A stretch of 62,397 bases of DNA from Vibrio furnissii CIP 102972 (GTDB lineage Bacteria; Pseudomonadota; Gammaproteobacteria; Enterobacterales; Vibrionaceae). The position numbers and the translations under genes are program-made. Of this stretch, positions 20,063-29,731 are shown one piece after another. The notes under the pieces are model-generated. The model was given only the letters and a program-made list of their open reading frames with translations. It searched no databases and was not told where the DNA came from. The DNA is taken from contig NZ_ACZP01000006.1 in the NCBI RefSeq assembly GCF_000176175.1, forward strand, positions 1 through 62,397, read 5' to 3'. Numbering within the stretch: position 1 is the first letter of the stretch; the number at the start of each line of letters is the position of its first letter.

Positions 20063-20725
20063 TTGATGATGGATAACCAGCTTGTTGTCAGACGATTAGG
20101 TCGACAGGATTACCATCCTGTTTGGCAAGCCATGCACGACTTTACCGACCAGCGTGATGACACCACACGCGATGAAGTGTGGCTTGTGGAACATAATCCC
20201 GTATTTACTCAGGGTCAGGCCGGTAAAGCGGAGCACCTTCTCAATACGGGCGACATTCCGGTGGTACAAAGTGACCGGGGCGGGCAAGTCACCTATCATG
20301 GTCCAGGTCAGATCGTGGCCTACTTTCTGATTAATCTGCGCCGCAAAAAACTCGGCGTTCGCGAGCTTGTCACGGATATTGAGAACCTCGTAATTAACAC
20401 GCTAAACGCTTACAATATCGACGCTGCCGCACGCCCGGACGCGCCTGGCGTTTATGTCGAAGGCAAGAAAATCTGCTCACTCGGCCTGCGAATTCGCAAA
20501 GGCTGCTCATTCCATGGTTTAGCGCTCAACGTCAACATGGATCTCTCCCCATTCCTGCGCATCAACCCATGCGGTTATCAAGGGATGGAGATGGTACAAG
20601 TGAGCGATTTAGGCGGCCCGGCACGTATAGAAGATGTCGAGCAACAACTCATAAAAGAACTCGTCAGCCTGTTTGGTTACGAGGAAGTAGAATTCAGCAC
20701 AGAAGCACCTGTCATAGGTAAATAG
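20063..20725 (+). CDS. lipB: Octanoyl-[ACP]:protein octanoyltransferase LipB
   Basis: Transfers octanoyl from ACP to lipoyl-domain lysines, step one of lipoate synthesis. The 220-residue protein has [18 protein letters not shown] near 73-90, the catalytic Lys in [11 protein letters not shown] and the catalytic Cys in [11 protein letters not shown]. The first three codons include ATG ATG ATG-like choices (20063, 20066); the true first Met is uncertain by a residue or so. lipA follows 3 bases after the stop. Confidence 0.97.
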   Translation: MMMDNQLVVRRLGRQDYHPVWQAMHDFTDQRDDTTRDEVWLVEHNPVFTQGQAGKAEHLLNTGDIPVVQSDRGGQVTYHGPGQIVAYFLINLRRKKLGVRELVTDIENLVINTLNAYNIDAAARPDAPGVYVEGKKICSLGLRIRKGCSFHGLALNVNMDLSPFLRINPCGYQGMEMVQVSDLGGPARIEDVEQQLIKELVSLFGYEEVEFSTEAPVIGK

Positions 20726-20728
20726 AGC

Positions 20729-21694
20729 ATGAGCAAACCGATCCAAATGGAAAAAGGCGTGAAATACCGTGACGCCGATAAAATGGCATTAATTCCTGTA
20801 AAAAATATGCCAGCAGAACAGAAACAAGTGCTGCGTAAGCCGGAATGGATGAAAATCAAACTGCCAGCAGACAGCCAACGCATTCAAGATATCAAATCGG
20901 CAATGCGTAAAAACAACCTGCACTCCGTGTGTGAGGAGGCGTCTTGCCCGAACCTAGCCGAATGTTTCAACCACGGCACTGCAACCTTTATGATTCTGGG
21001 TGCCATCTGTACCCGCCGCTGCCCATTCTGTGACGTTGCCCATGGTCGCCCACTGACACCCGATGCCCAAGAGCCACAAAAACTGGCGCAAACCATCAAA
21101 GACATGAAACTGAAATACGTGGTGATCACCTCGGTTGACCGTGATGACCTGCGTGATGGTGGTGCGCAGCACTTCGCCGACTGTAACCGCGAAATTCGTG
21201 CCCTGAACCCAGAGATTCGCATCGAAACCTTGGTGCCAGATTTCCGTGGTCGTATGGACGTGGCGCTGGATCTGCTCAAAGACAACCCGCCAGACGTATT
21301 TAACCACAACTTGGAAACAGCGCCGCGCTTGTACCGCAAAGCTCGCCCGGGTGCGAACTACAAATGGTCACTGGAACTGCTACAAAAATTTAAAGAGATG
21401 CACCCAAATGTTCCCACCAAGTCAGGCCTGATGATGGGCTTGGGTGAAACCAAAGAAGAGATTGTGGAAGTGTTGAAAGATCTACGCGCGCATGGCGTAA
21501 CCATGCTGACGCTGGGTCAATACTTGGCACCAAGCCGTCACCACTTGCCCGTTGAGCGCTACGTGCCACCTTCAGAATTCGATGAACTGAAAGACATCGC
21601 GCTGGAACTCGGCTTCACTCACGCCGCTTGTGGCCCTTTTGTGCGTTCGTCTTACCATGCCGATTTGCAAGCCAAAGGGATGGAAGTGAAGTAA
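20729..21694 (+). CDS. lipA: Lipoyl synthase LipA
   Basis: Radical-SAM enzyme that inserts two sulfurs into protein-bound octanoyl groups. 321 residues, as in E. coli. The auxiliary cluster motif [12 protein letters not shown] is near 68-79, the radical-SAM cluster CTRRCPFC near 94-101, and the C-terminal RSSYHAD, which ligates the auxiliary cluster, is present. It is co-transcribed with lipB and completes the lipoate pathway in this window. Confidence 0.98.
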   Translation: MSKPIQMEKGVKYRDADKMALIPVKNMPAEQKQVLRKPEWMKIKLPADSQRIQDIKSAMRKNNLHSVCEEASCPNLAECFNHGTATFMILGAICTRRCPFCDVAHGRPLTPDAQEPQKLAQTIKDMKLKYVVITSVDRDDLRDGGAQHFADCNREIRALNPEIRIETLVPDFRGRMDVALDLLKDNPPDVFNHNLETAPRLYRKARPGANYKWSLELLQKFKEMHPNVPTKSGLMMGLGETKEEIVEVLKDLRAHGVTMLTLGQYLAPSRHHLPVERYVPPSEFDELKDIALELGFTHAACGPFVRSSYHADLQAKGMEVK

Positions 21695-21710
21695 TCACGC
21701 CCAACACGAC

Positions 21711-21739
21711 AAAGCCGGCCCAGTGCCGGCTTTGTTTTT
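21711..21739 (+). terminator. Terminator after lipA
   Basis: AAAGCCGGC-CCAGT-GCCGGCTTT stem followed by GTTTTTA. Confidence 0.88.
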
Positions 21740-21881
21740 ATGTACCCTGCCAAAACGAAAGGACTCGGTCATATCGGGTGTCGCTCTGTCAGAAATACGC
21801 AACGTGATGCAATTACGACGCCGATAGGCTTGAGCTTGCTAGGCAAAATAGTCTAAACTTTCCGCTATCTATTTCCGAACT

Positions 21882-21910
21882 ATTTGCTTGAACGAACAAT
21901 TTGCTTGAAC
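21882..21910 (+). repeat. Direct repeat ATTTGCTTGAAC, two copies
   Basis: Identical 12-mers lie at 21882-21893 and 21899-21910, a 17-base period, 44 bases before the lipoprotein start. This could be a protein-binding site or a chance duplication. Confidence 0.5.
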
Positions 21911-21953
21911 AGGTAGCGCGGTCATATGCTCCCGCATCATAAGGATCACTCGA

Positions 21954-22280
21954 ATGAAAAAACTGAGCCTACTGGCCATGATGGCAGTGGCGATCGCGTC
22001 AGGTTGTGCATCGAACACCAAACAGGATAATTTCCGCGAAGCCTCTTTTGAACTGTGCAACACCGAAGTGAACATTTACTCGGTCAGCGACGATGGCAAA
22101 GTCCGCATCGTGTGCGCCGACGGGTCGAAATTCGCCCTGCAAAGTGAAAGCACACTGCAAACCATGCGCGATATCAACATCGATTACTGTGACGGTGAAG
22201 GATTGGGCAAATTCAGTGAGAGCAACAGCTACTACCTGTTTAAATGCAAATCAGGCACTTTGCTCAGTATCGCTAAATAA
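21954..22280 (+). CDS. Small lipoprotein of unknown function with four cysteines
   Basis: 108 residues. I do not recognise a named family. The N-terminus MKKLSLLAMMAVAIASGCAS is a clear lipoprotein signal with a lipobox ending at Cys18, so the product should be anchored in the outer or inner membrane facing the periplasm. The mature part has four more cysteines (ELCNTE, RIVCADG, DYCDGEG, LFKCKSG) that could form two disulfides, and looks like a small beta-rich domain. It stands alone between the lipA terminator and a terminator shared with glyA. Confidence 0.8.
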   Translation: MKKLSLLAMMAVAIASGCASNTKQDNFREASFELCNTEVNIYSVSDDGKVRIVCADGSKFALQSESTLQTMRDINIDYCDGEGLGKFSESNSYYLFKCKSGTLLSIAK

Positions 22281-22315
22281 TCAGATTTGATGGCATTCTT
22301 ATAAACGGTCATCCA

Positions 22316-22349
22316 TTAAAAAGGCCTGCAATCTATGCAGGCCTTTTTC
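22316..22349. terminator. Bidirectional terminator lipoprotein / glyA
   Basis: A 13-bp stem pairs AAAAAGGCCTGCA (22318-22330) with TGCAGGCCTTTTT (22336-22348) around a 5-base loop. Confidence 0.92.
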
Positions 22350-22364
22350 GTCATGAGAGAACGC

Positions 22365-23615
22365 TTATGCGTACACTGGCAGACGTTTACAGATATCCAG
22401 AACTTTCTGTTTAGTTGCATCAATCACCGCTTGGTCATTGATGTTGTCCAGAACGTCACACATCCAGTTCGCCAGCGTTTTCGCATCGTCTTCAGTGAAA
22501 CCACGACGCGTGATCGCAGGAGTACCGACACGAATACCAGACGTCACGAATGGGCTACGTGGATCGTTCGGTACAGAGTTTTTATTCACGGTAATGTTCG
22601 CAGCACCCAGCGCGGCATCTGCTTCTTTACCGGTGATGTCTTTGTCGATCAGGTCAACCAGGAACAGGTGGTTTTCAGTACCATTGGAAACAATTTTGTA
22701 GCCGCGTTCTTGGAACTGAGCCACCATCGCTTTGGCGTTCTTCACCACGCGCTCTTGGTACGCTTTGAATTCAGGTTCCATCGCTTCTTTGAACGCCACC
22801 GCTTTACCCGCGATCACGTGCATCAGAGGACCACCTTGGCCGCCAGGGAACACAGCTGAGTTCAGCTTTTTGTACATCTCTTCGCCAGCGTTCGACAGGA
22901 TCAGGCCACCGCGTGGACCGGCCAACGTTTTGTGCGTGGTTGTCGTAACAACGTGTGCGTGTGGGATTGGCGTTGGGTAAACACCCGCAGCGATCAGGCC
23001 CGCAACGTGCGCCATGTCAACGAACAGGTACGCGTCTACTTTGTCTGCGATTTCACGCATGCGTTTCCAATCAACAATTTGCGAGTATGCTGAGAAACCA
23101 CCGATGATCATCTTTGGTTTGTGCTCAAGTGCCAGCGCTTCCATTTCGTCGTAGTTGATTTGGCCCGCTTCATCGATGCCGTAAGGAATCACATTGTAGT
23201 GTTTACCAGAGAAGTTCACTGGTGAACCGTGCGTCAGGTGACCACCGTGTGCCAGGCTCATACCCAGAACCGTATCGCCAGGATTCAGCAGTGCCATGTA
23301 CACAGCGCTGTTGGCTTGAGAACCAGAGTGTGGCTGTACGTTTGCGTATTCACAACCAAACAGTTGGCACGCACGGTCGATTGCCAGAGATTCAGCTTTG
23401 TCGACGTACTCACAGCCGCCGTAGTAACGCTTGCCTGGGTAACCTTCAGCGTATTTGTTGGTCAGCTGAGAGCCTTGCGCTTCCATCACACGTGGGCTGG
23501 TGTAGTTTTCTGAAGCGATAAGCTCAATGTGTTCCTCTTGGCGAAGAGTTTCTTCTTGGATTGCTGCGAATAGCTCCGCATCGTAATCAGCGATGTTCAT
23601 ATCACGCTTTAGCAT
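22365..23615 (-). CDS. glyA: Serine hydroxymethyltransferase
   Basis: PLP enzyme converting serine and tetrahydrofolate to glycine and 5,10-methylene-THF, the main one-carbon source. 416 residues. The PLP lysine lies in [15 protein letters not shown] (near 229), with [10 protein letters not shown] near 125 and the N-terminus [17 protein letters not shown] consensus PurR operator lies 57 bases upstream of the start, fitting the known purine control of glyA in enterobacteria. Confidence 0.98.
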   Translation of the reverse strand: MLKRDMNIADYDAELFAAIQEETLRQEEHIELIASENYTSPRVMEAQGSQLTNKYAEGYPGKRYYGGCEYVDKAESLAIDRACQLFGCEYANVQPHSGSQANSAVYMALLNPGDTVLGMSLAHGGHLTHGSPVNFSGKHYNVIPYGIDEAGQINYDEMEALALEHKPKMIIGGFSAYSQIVDWKRMREIADKVDAYLFVDMAHVAGLIAAGVYPTPIPHAHVVTTTTHKTLAGPRGGLILSNAGEEMYKKLNSAVFPGGQGGPLMHVIAGKAVAFKEAMEPEFKAYQERVVKNAKAMVAQFQERGYKIVSNGTENHLFLVDLIDKDITGKEADAALGAANITVNKNSVPNDPRSPFVTSGIRVGTPAITRRGFTEDDAKTLANWMCDVLDNINDQAVIDATKQKVLDICKRLPVYA

Positions 23616-23671
23616 CTGTATCTCCTGACTCAGATTTATCTGAAATTAGCAAAAAACCACACAATGACCCA

Positions 23672-23687
23672 ACGCAAACGTTTTCGT
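23672..23687 (-). promoter_or_regulatory. PurR operator before glyA
   Basis: ACGCAAACGTTTTCGT matches the PurR consensus (ACGCAAACGTTTNCNT) at every fixed position. It lies just downstream of the candidate glyA -10 box, where a bound repressor would block initiation. Confidence 0.85.
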
Positions 23688-23837
23688 CACCTCTTTGGCG
23701 CGCATTCTACATAATTTGATCTTTATCATAAAGCCCAAATTGAAGAAAATATCATGCAGTTTTTTCATAGTGACTGACGAAGTATTTCATCCCGAAGGGT
23801 TCAGGCTGATCCGACCTCATCTTGGTGTCAATTTGAT

Positions 23838-23856
23838 GCTTTACACCCTGTAAAGC
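23838..23856. repeat. Perfect dyad GCTTTACACCCTGTAAAGC
   Basis: 8-bp arms around CCC, about 100 bp before the YitT-family gene. A candidate operator; the regulator is unknown. Confidence 0.5.
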
Positions 23857-23957
23857 GGCAATTACATAGGTTTACCTCAAATTCGCCTCGCGAGCTACCG
23901 AAAATGTCCGCTTTTCATTACTATGCGCGCCATTCTCAGCCTTTAAAATATTGATTG

Positions 23958-24560
23958 ATGGAAAAACACACACGCAAAGAGGACTGGATTGCGATCCTGA
24001 CCGGAACCTTCTTGGTCGCACAAGGCGTCTTCTTTCTTCAGGCCGGTCAATTACTGACGGGCGGTACAGCGGGCCTCGCGCTGCTGATGACTCATTTTCT
24101 GCCTTGGTCTTTTGGTTGGCTCTATTTTATTGCCAACTGCCCGTTCTATTTATTGGCGTGGAAACGCTTTGGGCATCATTTCGCGATCAACAGTGCAATT
24201 TCCGGCGCTTTAGTCTCGCTGTTTACCGATCATCTGGCGATGTTCATCACTTTTGACAACGTCAATGACGTGTATTGCGCGTTGGCCGGAGGTCTGTTGA
24301 TGGGATTGGGGATGCTGATCCTATTCCGCCATCGCTCCAGTTTGGGCGGTTTCAACGTATTGTGTCTGTTCATTCAGGACAAATTCGGCCTCTCCGTGGG
24401 CAAAAGCCAAATGGCCATCGATTGCTTGATCCTGTTGGTGTCGTTCTTCTTTGTATCCCCGTGGACGATTCTGCTGTCGATTTTTGGGGCCATCGCGCTC
24501 AATCTGGTATTGGCGATGAACCATAAACCCACCCGCTATACCGTCACCTATCATCGCTGA
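23958..24560 (+). CDS. YitT-family membrane protein (DUF161)
   Basis: Polytopic inner-membrane protein of about 200 residues with five or six hydrophobic helices. The substrate or role is not established. The family-typical glycine-rich segment GQLLTGGTAGLALLMTHFLP follows the first helix, and an RHRSSLGGFNVLCLFIQDKFGLSVGK-like stretch follows the fourth, resembling the YitT/YczE repeat. The ATG at 23958 is preferred over the TTG at 23955. A single cistron with its own terminator. Confidence 0.85.
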   Translation: MEKHTRKEDWIAILTGTFLVAQGVFFLQAGQLLTGGTAGLALLMTHFLPWSFGWLYFIANCPFYLLAWKRFGHHFAINSAISGALVSLFTDHLAMFITFDNVNDVYCALAGGLLMGLGMLILFRHRSSLGGFNVLCLFIQDKFGLSVGKSQMAIDCLILLVSFFFVSPWTILLSIFGAIALNLVLAMNHKPTRYTVTYHR

Positions 24561-24576
24561 GCCGCGTAAAAGGCAC

Positions 24577-24603
24577 AAAAAAGCCCGCCGAAGCGGGCTT
24601 TTT
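24577..24603. terminator. Bidirectional terminator YitT-family gene / RND pump
   Basis: AAAAAAGCCCGC-CGAA-GCGGGCTTTTT, with T and A runs on both sides. Confidence 0.92.
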
Positions 24604-24604
24604 G

Positions 24605-27600
24605 CTATTCGTGAGTCTGCCGCGACTGAACATCGTAGCCCAGTTCGCGATGCAGCTCGGCTTCGACGTGACCCGGCGCCTGCGTCGAGCGCGAGATCAA
24701 CTGATACATCGCCGGAATCACAAACAGCGTGACCAAGGTCGAAAAGCCCATGCCAAAGAAAATCACCGTCCCGACTGACACGCGGCTTTCATAACCCGCG
24801 CCCGTGGAGAGGATCAGCGGCACTGACCCGGCCAGCGTGGTAAACGCCGTCATCAGAATCGGACGCAACCGGCGCGCGGACGCATCGACAATCGCAGTCT
24901 CAAACGCCAAGCCGCGGTCACGTAACTGGTTGGCAAACTCGACAATCAAAATACCGTTTTTGGTCACCATCCCAATCAACATGATCATGCCAATTTGGCT
25001 GTAGATATTCATGCCTTGCCCCATCAAGTACAAGCCAATAAACCCGCCAAATACGCCCATGGGCACGGTAAACATCACCACCAAGGGGTTGATGAAGCTT
25101 TCAAACTGCGCCGCCAACACCAAATAAGCCACCAGCAATGCGAGCGCAAACACAATCGCCACACTCGACTGGTTCTCTTTGAAATCTTTCGACTCACCGG
25201 AGTAGCTCACCGACACATCACTCGGCAGCATCTCCAGCGCTTTCTGATCCAAGAAATCCAGCGCTTGCCCTAAGGTGTACCCATCCGCAAGACTGGCGGT
25301 AATGGTGATCGCCTTTTGCTTGTTGTAGTGTGCCAAACGAATCGACGAGGCCACTTCCTCAATCTTGGTTACCGTATCAAGCGTCACCAGATCGCCAGAC
25401 GACGTGCGCATGTATATCTGCGTCAGATCCGCAGCATTATTAAAGCTGTTTTCATCTCCGCGCAGGTACACGTCGTACTCTTCCCCTCGGTCAACGAATG
25501 TCGTCACGCTTTTACCGCCCAGCATCACTTCCAACGTATCAGAGATATCTTGCACGCTGATGCCGAGTTCCGCTGCGCGCTGACGGTCCACCGTTACCAC
25601 CAACTCTGGCGTTTTTTCCGAGTAGTTGATATCCACGCCCGTCATCATCGGCGATTGAGCGGCTTCCGCTTCCAGCAGTTCTGCCCAATGTCTCAACTCC
25701 GCATAATCCGAGCCCCCCAGCACAAACTGCACCGGTTCATTGGATCCGCCACGGAAACCAGGCATAAACGGAATCACACGCACATCAGGAATGCCCGTCA
25801 GCACTTTGCGCACTTGTCCTAGCGCATCCTGAGCGGTGATACTGCGATCGTTCCAGTCGTCGAGAATCATGATCACAAAGCCGGTTTGGTCGCCCGCACT
25901 GCCTCCAAACGCAGGCGACTGAATGCTGAACGACTTCAAAAAGCCTTGCCCCAGCAGCGGCATCAAACGCTCTTCCACCAAATCCATATTGGCCGACATG
26001 CGGTTGTAACTGGTTGCATCAGCGCCACGCACAAACGCAAAGATCACGCCGCGGTCTTCCGATGGCGTGAGTTGCGCCGGCACACTTTGATTCAAACCGT
26101 AACTGCCACCGATACATGACAAAATCACCACGGGCGCCGCCCATTTCCAATGCAGCGCTTTTTTCAGCGCCGCGCGATAGCCGCTTTCTAATTTGCCGAA
26201 TAGAAAATCGACCGCGTTGTTGAAACGGTTCGGTTTCACATGGGCTTTGAGAATTTTGCTACTCAGCACAGGCGTTAGCGTCAGCGCAATCAAGGATGAG
26301 AAAATCACCGCCATCGCCAGCAATACCGAGAACTCGGTAAATAGCAAGCCGACCATGCCGTCCATAAACGAAATCGGCAGAAACACCATCACCAACACCA
26401 AGGTGGTGGCAATCACGGCAAAGCCTACTTCGCGCGCGCCTTTATAGGCTGCCATCAGTGGCTTTTCCCCCTGTTCGATATGGTGATAAATGTTTTCCAT
26501 CACCACAATGGCATCATCGACCACCAAACCAATCGACAGGATCAGCGCCATCAGCGTGATCAGGTTGATGGAAAATCCGAGGTAATACGCGGCAATAAAG
26601 GAGGAAATCAGGGACACCGGCACCGTAATCGCCGGGATGATGGTGGCGCGGGCTTGACCGATAAAAATATACAACACCAAAATCACCAGACCGCCAGTGA
26701 TAAACAGCGTGCTGTAGACCTCTTTGATCGAACGTTCAATAAACACAGTGGAATCGTAGTCGATCGCCAGACGCGTCCCCTCAGGTAAGAATTTTTGAAT
26801 CTGGTCCACTTCCTGATGCACGCGTTTCGCCACATCCAATGGGTTTGCATCCGACTGCGGCACAATGCCCATGCTCACATTGACCACACCGTCACTTTTG
26901 AAGGTCGAGTTCTCGTTCTCTGCGCCAATGAAGACATCAGCCACATCTTTGAGATAAATCGGTGTGCGATCGCTGGCGTGTTTCACCACCAGATATTGAA
27001 AATCCTCTGGCGTGCGATAGGTACGCGCGGTGCGCACGGACATCACGGTGGAATCGTTACGCACCTCTCCGCCTGGGCTTTCAATGTTTTCACGGCGCAA
27101 TGCATCGGAAATATCCGATGTGGTCACGCCTCGCCCCGCCATCAACTCCGGCTTGAGACGCACGTACATCACTTTGTACAAGCCGCCAGAAATATCAACC
27201 GAGCTCACGCCGGAAATCAGGCTAAACCGGTCTGAAAGCACACGTTCGATGTAATCGGTGAGCTGCGTGCGGTCCATAACCGAAGAGCTGAGGTTGATGT
27301 ACACCGACGCTTCACCCGATCCGTTGTTTTTGAATACCTGCGGATCGTCCGCCGCATCAGGCAGGTTGCGCTGCGCTCTTGCGACCGCATCACGCACATC
27401 ACTCACCCCTGTATTAAGGTCATAACCGAGCTCAAAGGTAATGGTGATCCGCGAACTGCCGTTTCGAGTGACGGAGGTGATCTCATCAATGCCACTGATC
27501 CCGGCCAGTTGGTCTTCCAACACCGAGGTGATCTGGTTTTCGATGATGGTGGCGGATGCACCATCGTAACGCGTGGTGACGGAGACCACCGGACTTTCAA

Positions 27601-27718
27601 TGTCCGGCATTTCACGAACCGACAATTTAGAAAAAGAGACGAAGCCAAACACACACAGCAACAAACTGAGCACGACAGCGGCCACCGGCCTTTTGACCGA
27701 GACATCAGACAACCACAT
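24605..27718 (-). CDS. vexH: RND multidrug efflux inner-membrane transporter (VexH-like)
   Basis: Proton-driven AcrB/MexF-type pump, 1037 residues, with twelve membrane helices and two large periplasmic loops. The N-terminus WLSDVSVKRPVAAVVLS, the proton-relay aspartates in GLVVDDAIVVMENIYHH (helix 4), and the helix 10-12 repeats GMVTKNGILIVEFANQ and RLRPILMTAFTTLAGSVPL are all present. The start overlaps the stop of the adaptor gene by one base. No outer-membrane factor is encoded here, so it probably uses TolC from elsewhere. The VexH name rests on locus position relative to treBC and glyA in V. cholerae; substrate cannot be read. Confidence 0.9.
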   Translation of the reverse strand: MWLSDVSVKRPVAAVVLSLLLCVFGFVSFSKLSVREMPDIESPVVSVTTRYDGASATIIENQITSVLEDQLAGISGIDEITSVTRNGSSRITITFELGYDLNTGVSDVRDAVARAQRNLPDAADDPQVFKNNGSGEASVYINLSSSVMDRTQLTDYIERVLSDRFSLISGVSSVDISGGLYKVMYVRLKPELMAGRGVTTSDISDALRRENIESPGGEVRNDSTVMSVRTARTYRTPEDFQYLVVKHASDRTPIYLKDVADVFIGAENENSTFKSDGVVNVSMGIVPQSDANPLDVAKRVHQEVDQIQKFLPEGTRLAIDYDSTVFIERSIKEVYSTLFITGGLVILVLYIFIGQARATIIPAITVPVSLISSFIAAYYLGFSINLITLMALILSIGLVVDDAIVVMENIYHHIEQGEKPLMAAYKGAREVGFAVIATTLVLVMVFLPISFMDGMVGLLFTEFSVLLAMAVIFSSLIALTLTPVLSSKILKAHVKPNRFNNAVDFLFGKLESGYRAALKKALHWKWAAPVVILSCIGGSYGLNQSVPAQLTPSEDRGVIFAFVRGADATSYNRMSANMDLVEERLMPLLGQGFLKSFSIQSPAFGGSAGDQTGFVIMILDDWNDRSITAQDALGQVRKVLTGIPDVRVIPFMPGFRGGSNEPVQFVLGGSDYAELRHWAELLEAEAAQSPMMTGVDINYSEKTPELVVTVDRQRAAELGISVQDISDTLEVMLGGKSVTTFVDRGEEYDVYLRGDENSFNNAADLTQIYMRTSSGDLVTLDTVTKIEEVASSIRLAHYNKQKAITITASLADGYTLGQALDFLDQKALEMLPSDVSVSYSGESKDFKENQSSVAIVFALALLVAYLVLAAQFESFINPLVVMFTVPMGVFGGFIGLYLMGQGMNIYSQIGMIMLIGMVTKNGILIVEFANQLRDRGLAFETAIVDASARRLRPILMTAFTTLAGSVPLILSTGAGYESRVSVGTVIFFGMGFSTLVTLFVIPAMYQLISRSTQAPGHVEAELHRELGYDVQSRQTHE

Positions 27719-28767
27719 TATTGCGCACCTTGTTCAATCGGCTGACCCGACGCGTTCACTTCTGTCACTGCCACACCGTCGCGCATATTCACAATCCCCT
27801 GCACCACAATGCGTTGACCAATTGCGAGGCCATCTTCAATCACAACTTCGTTCTCAATCCGGGCGCCCAAATGCACTTCCGTTCGCTGGGCGATACGATC
27901 GTCATTGACCACATAGACAAAACGCTTGGTGCCTGAGTATTCCAACGCTTGCACGGGAATGATGGGCGCGCTGATCGGCTCAAAGTCGAGTTTGGCGGAA
28001 ATCAACATGCCCGGTTTGAGCAAACGCTCTTGATTACTAAAGTGAATACGGACGCGCAAGTTGAGCGTTTCTTGATTGATGCGTGAATCGATGCCAACCA
28101 CTTTGCCTTCAAAGCTACGACCGGGCCATGCACCGGTTTGGCCGATCACCGTCATGCCGCGTTTAATCTTTGATAGATAGCGCTCTGGCACTTGCAAATC
28201 CAACTGCATTAAAGACAGGTTATCTAGCGTCAGCAAGTCATTGCCCGCGCTGACCATTTTGCCGCGGCTAAAATCAATGAATCCAACCGTGCCATCAAAT
28301 GGTGCGGTAATCCGTAAATCACCCAAATTGGCTTTGGCAGCATCGAGGCGGGCTTGGGCAATTTCCACACTGGCTTTTTGTGCGTCGATTTCAGTTTGCG
28401 TGATCGCGTTGCGTTTCACCAACCGTTCAAACTCAGTCAGCTTGCGCTGCTCATCTCGCAGATAAGCATTGGCCTCATTCACCGCGGCGCGAATTTTGTC
28501 ATCATTTAACTGCACGAGCAGTTGGCCTTTTTTCACCTGTTGATTGGCCTTGACCGCGATCACATCCACTTTACCGGAAACTTCCGAAGCGATATAAACC
28601 GATTGATCGGCTTTCAATTTGCCCACCAAAGACAGGGTTTGCGAAACTTGATGATTTTGTACAGGTTCGATCACCACGGGAATCGCTTTTGCAGCACCAG
28701 CGGCAAACGCCGACGGATAATAGAACGTTGCCGCCAGCGTCAAACAAAGAAGAGTCTTTTTTTTCAT
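27718..28767 (-). CDS. vexG: RND efflux periplasmic adaptor (VexG-like)
   Basis: Membrane-fusion protein linking the RND pump to an outer-membrane channel. The chosen ATG at 28767 gives 349 residues starting MKKKTLLCLTLAATF with a cleavable signal (AFAAGAA); an in-frame GTG at 28791 extends it but spoils the signal. The biotin-lipoyl-like domain (SEVSGKVDVIAVKANQQVKKGQLLVQL), coiled-coil hairpin (about 90-150) and beta-barrel (ITAPFDGTVGFIDFSRGKMV) follow the family order. No lipobox cysteine, so it is soluble or peripherally held. Confidence 0.88.
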   Translation of the reverse strand: MKKKTLLCLTLAATFYYPSAFAAGAAKAIPVVIEPVQNHQVSQTLSLVGKLKADQSVYIASEVSGKVDVIAVKANQQVKKGQLLVQLNDDKIRAAVNEANAYLRDEQRKLTEFERLVKRNAITQTEIDAQKASVEIAQARLDAAKANLGDLRITAPFDGTVGFIDFSRGKMVSAGNDLLTLDNLSLMQLDLQVPERYLSKIKRGMTVIGQTGAWPGRSFEGKVVGIDSRINQETLNLRVRIHFSNQERLLKPGMLISAKLDFEPISAPIIPVQALEYSGTKRFVYVVNDDRIAQRTEVHLGARIENEVVIEDGLAIGQRIVVQGIVNMRDGVAVTEVNASGQPIEQGAQ

Positions 28768-28950
28768 AATAAGGGTCAGAGAATAGGTCACTTTTTACAT
28801 TGTAACCGTTAATCATTTTTTTGAACGTCAAGGAACGTAAAGATCAGAATGAAACTGTAAGCAACACTGTGATTTATTCCTACAAAACGGTAATTTATTG
28901 GCTTCTTTGACGAAAAAGACAGCATTCAATTCAAAAAGACAAAAAAAGGG

Positions 28951-28978
28951 TTTACAGAGGGAGCGAGTTTGATAAGAT
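28951..28978 (+). promoter_or_regulatory. Promoter of the tRNA-Tyr array
   Basis: TTTACA (28951-28956) and TAAGAT (28973-28978) are 16 bp apart, followed by a G+C-rich discriminator GCGCTCCGCAC typical of stringently controlled stable-RNA promoters. An A-rich tract upstream (28931-28947) could act as an UP element. Confidence 0.75.
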
Positions 28979-29034
28979 GCGCTCCGCACTTGAGTGATGC
29001 GTTGGGAAAACGTCAGTTAAGTATAAAAAGCCCT

Positions 29035-29119
<85 letters not shown>

Positions 29120-29204
29120 TATTCTTCTCATGAGAGCATCAGCTGTCGTGAGAAACACTTGATTGATGCGTTGGGAAAACGTCAGTTAAGTATAAAAACC
29201 CCTT

Positions 29205-29289
<85 letters not shown>

Positions 29290-29370
29290 TATTATTTCTT
29301 GTGACATGCTCATAAGAAAGCACTTGGAAAGCCGTGTTGGGAAAACACTTTCTAAGTATAAAAATCCCCT

Positions 29371-29455
<85 letters not shown>

Positions 29456-29536
29456 TATTATTTCTTGTGACATGCTCATAAGAAAGCACTTGGAAAGCTG
29501 TGTTGGGAAAACACTTTCTAAGTATAAAAATCCCCT

Positions 29537-29621
<85 letters not shown>

Positions 29622-29627
29622 TATACG

Positions 29628-29657
29628 AAAAGCCAGCTCATTGAGCTGGCTTTTTTG
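29628..29657 (+). terminator. Terminator of the tRNA-Tyr array
   Basis: AGCCAGCTCA/TGAGCTGGCT stem followed by TTTTTT, immediately after the last tRNA. Confidence 0.9.
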
Positions 29658-29691
29658 TTGCCTGTGATTTGAAAATCTGTCGTCAGCGCAA

Positions 29692-29715
29692 CAAAAAAGC
29701 CCCGCATTGCGGGGC
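29692..29715 (-). terminator. Terminator of treC
   Basis: On the minus strand, GCCCCGCAATGCGGGGC is followed by TTTTTTG, 16 bases past the treC stop. Confidence 0.88.
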
Positions 29716-29731
29716 GTAGCTCGGTAACATC

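Larger units (their letters stand above)
23616..23957. other. Divergent intergenic region glyA / YitT-family gene
   Basis: 342 bases. It holds the glyA leader and PurR box (23672-23687), a possible glyA -10 TAGAAT on the minus strand (23704-23709), and a perfect 8-bp dyad with a 3-base centre, GCTTTACACCCTGTAAAGC, at 23838-23856. I recognised no riboswitch or small ORF. Confidence 0.5.

Noticed and set aside
23641..23940. Possible riboswitch upstream of glyA or the YitT-family gene
   Set aside because: I looked for glycine, TPP and SAM cores and found only partial resemblances; the PurR box and a dyad explain the clearest signals.
24605..28767. RND pump as a recently acquired resistance island
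   Set aside because: Base composition matches neighbours, flanking genes are core, and no mobile element or target-site repeat is seen.
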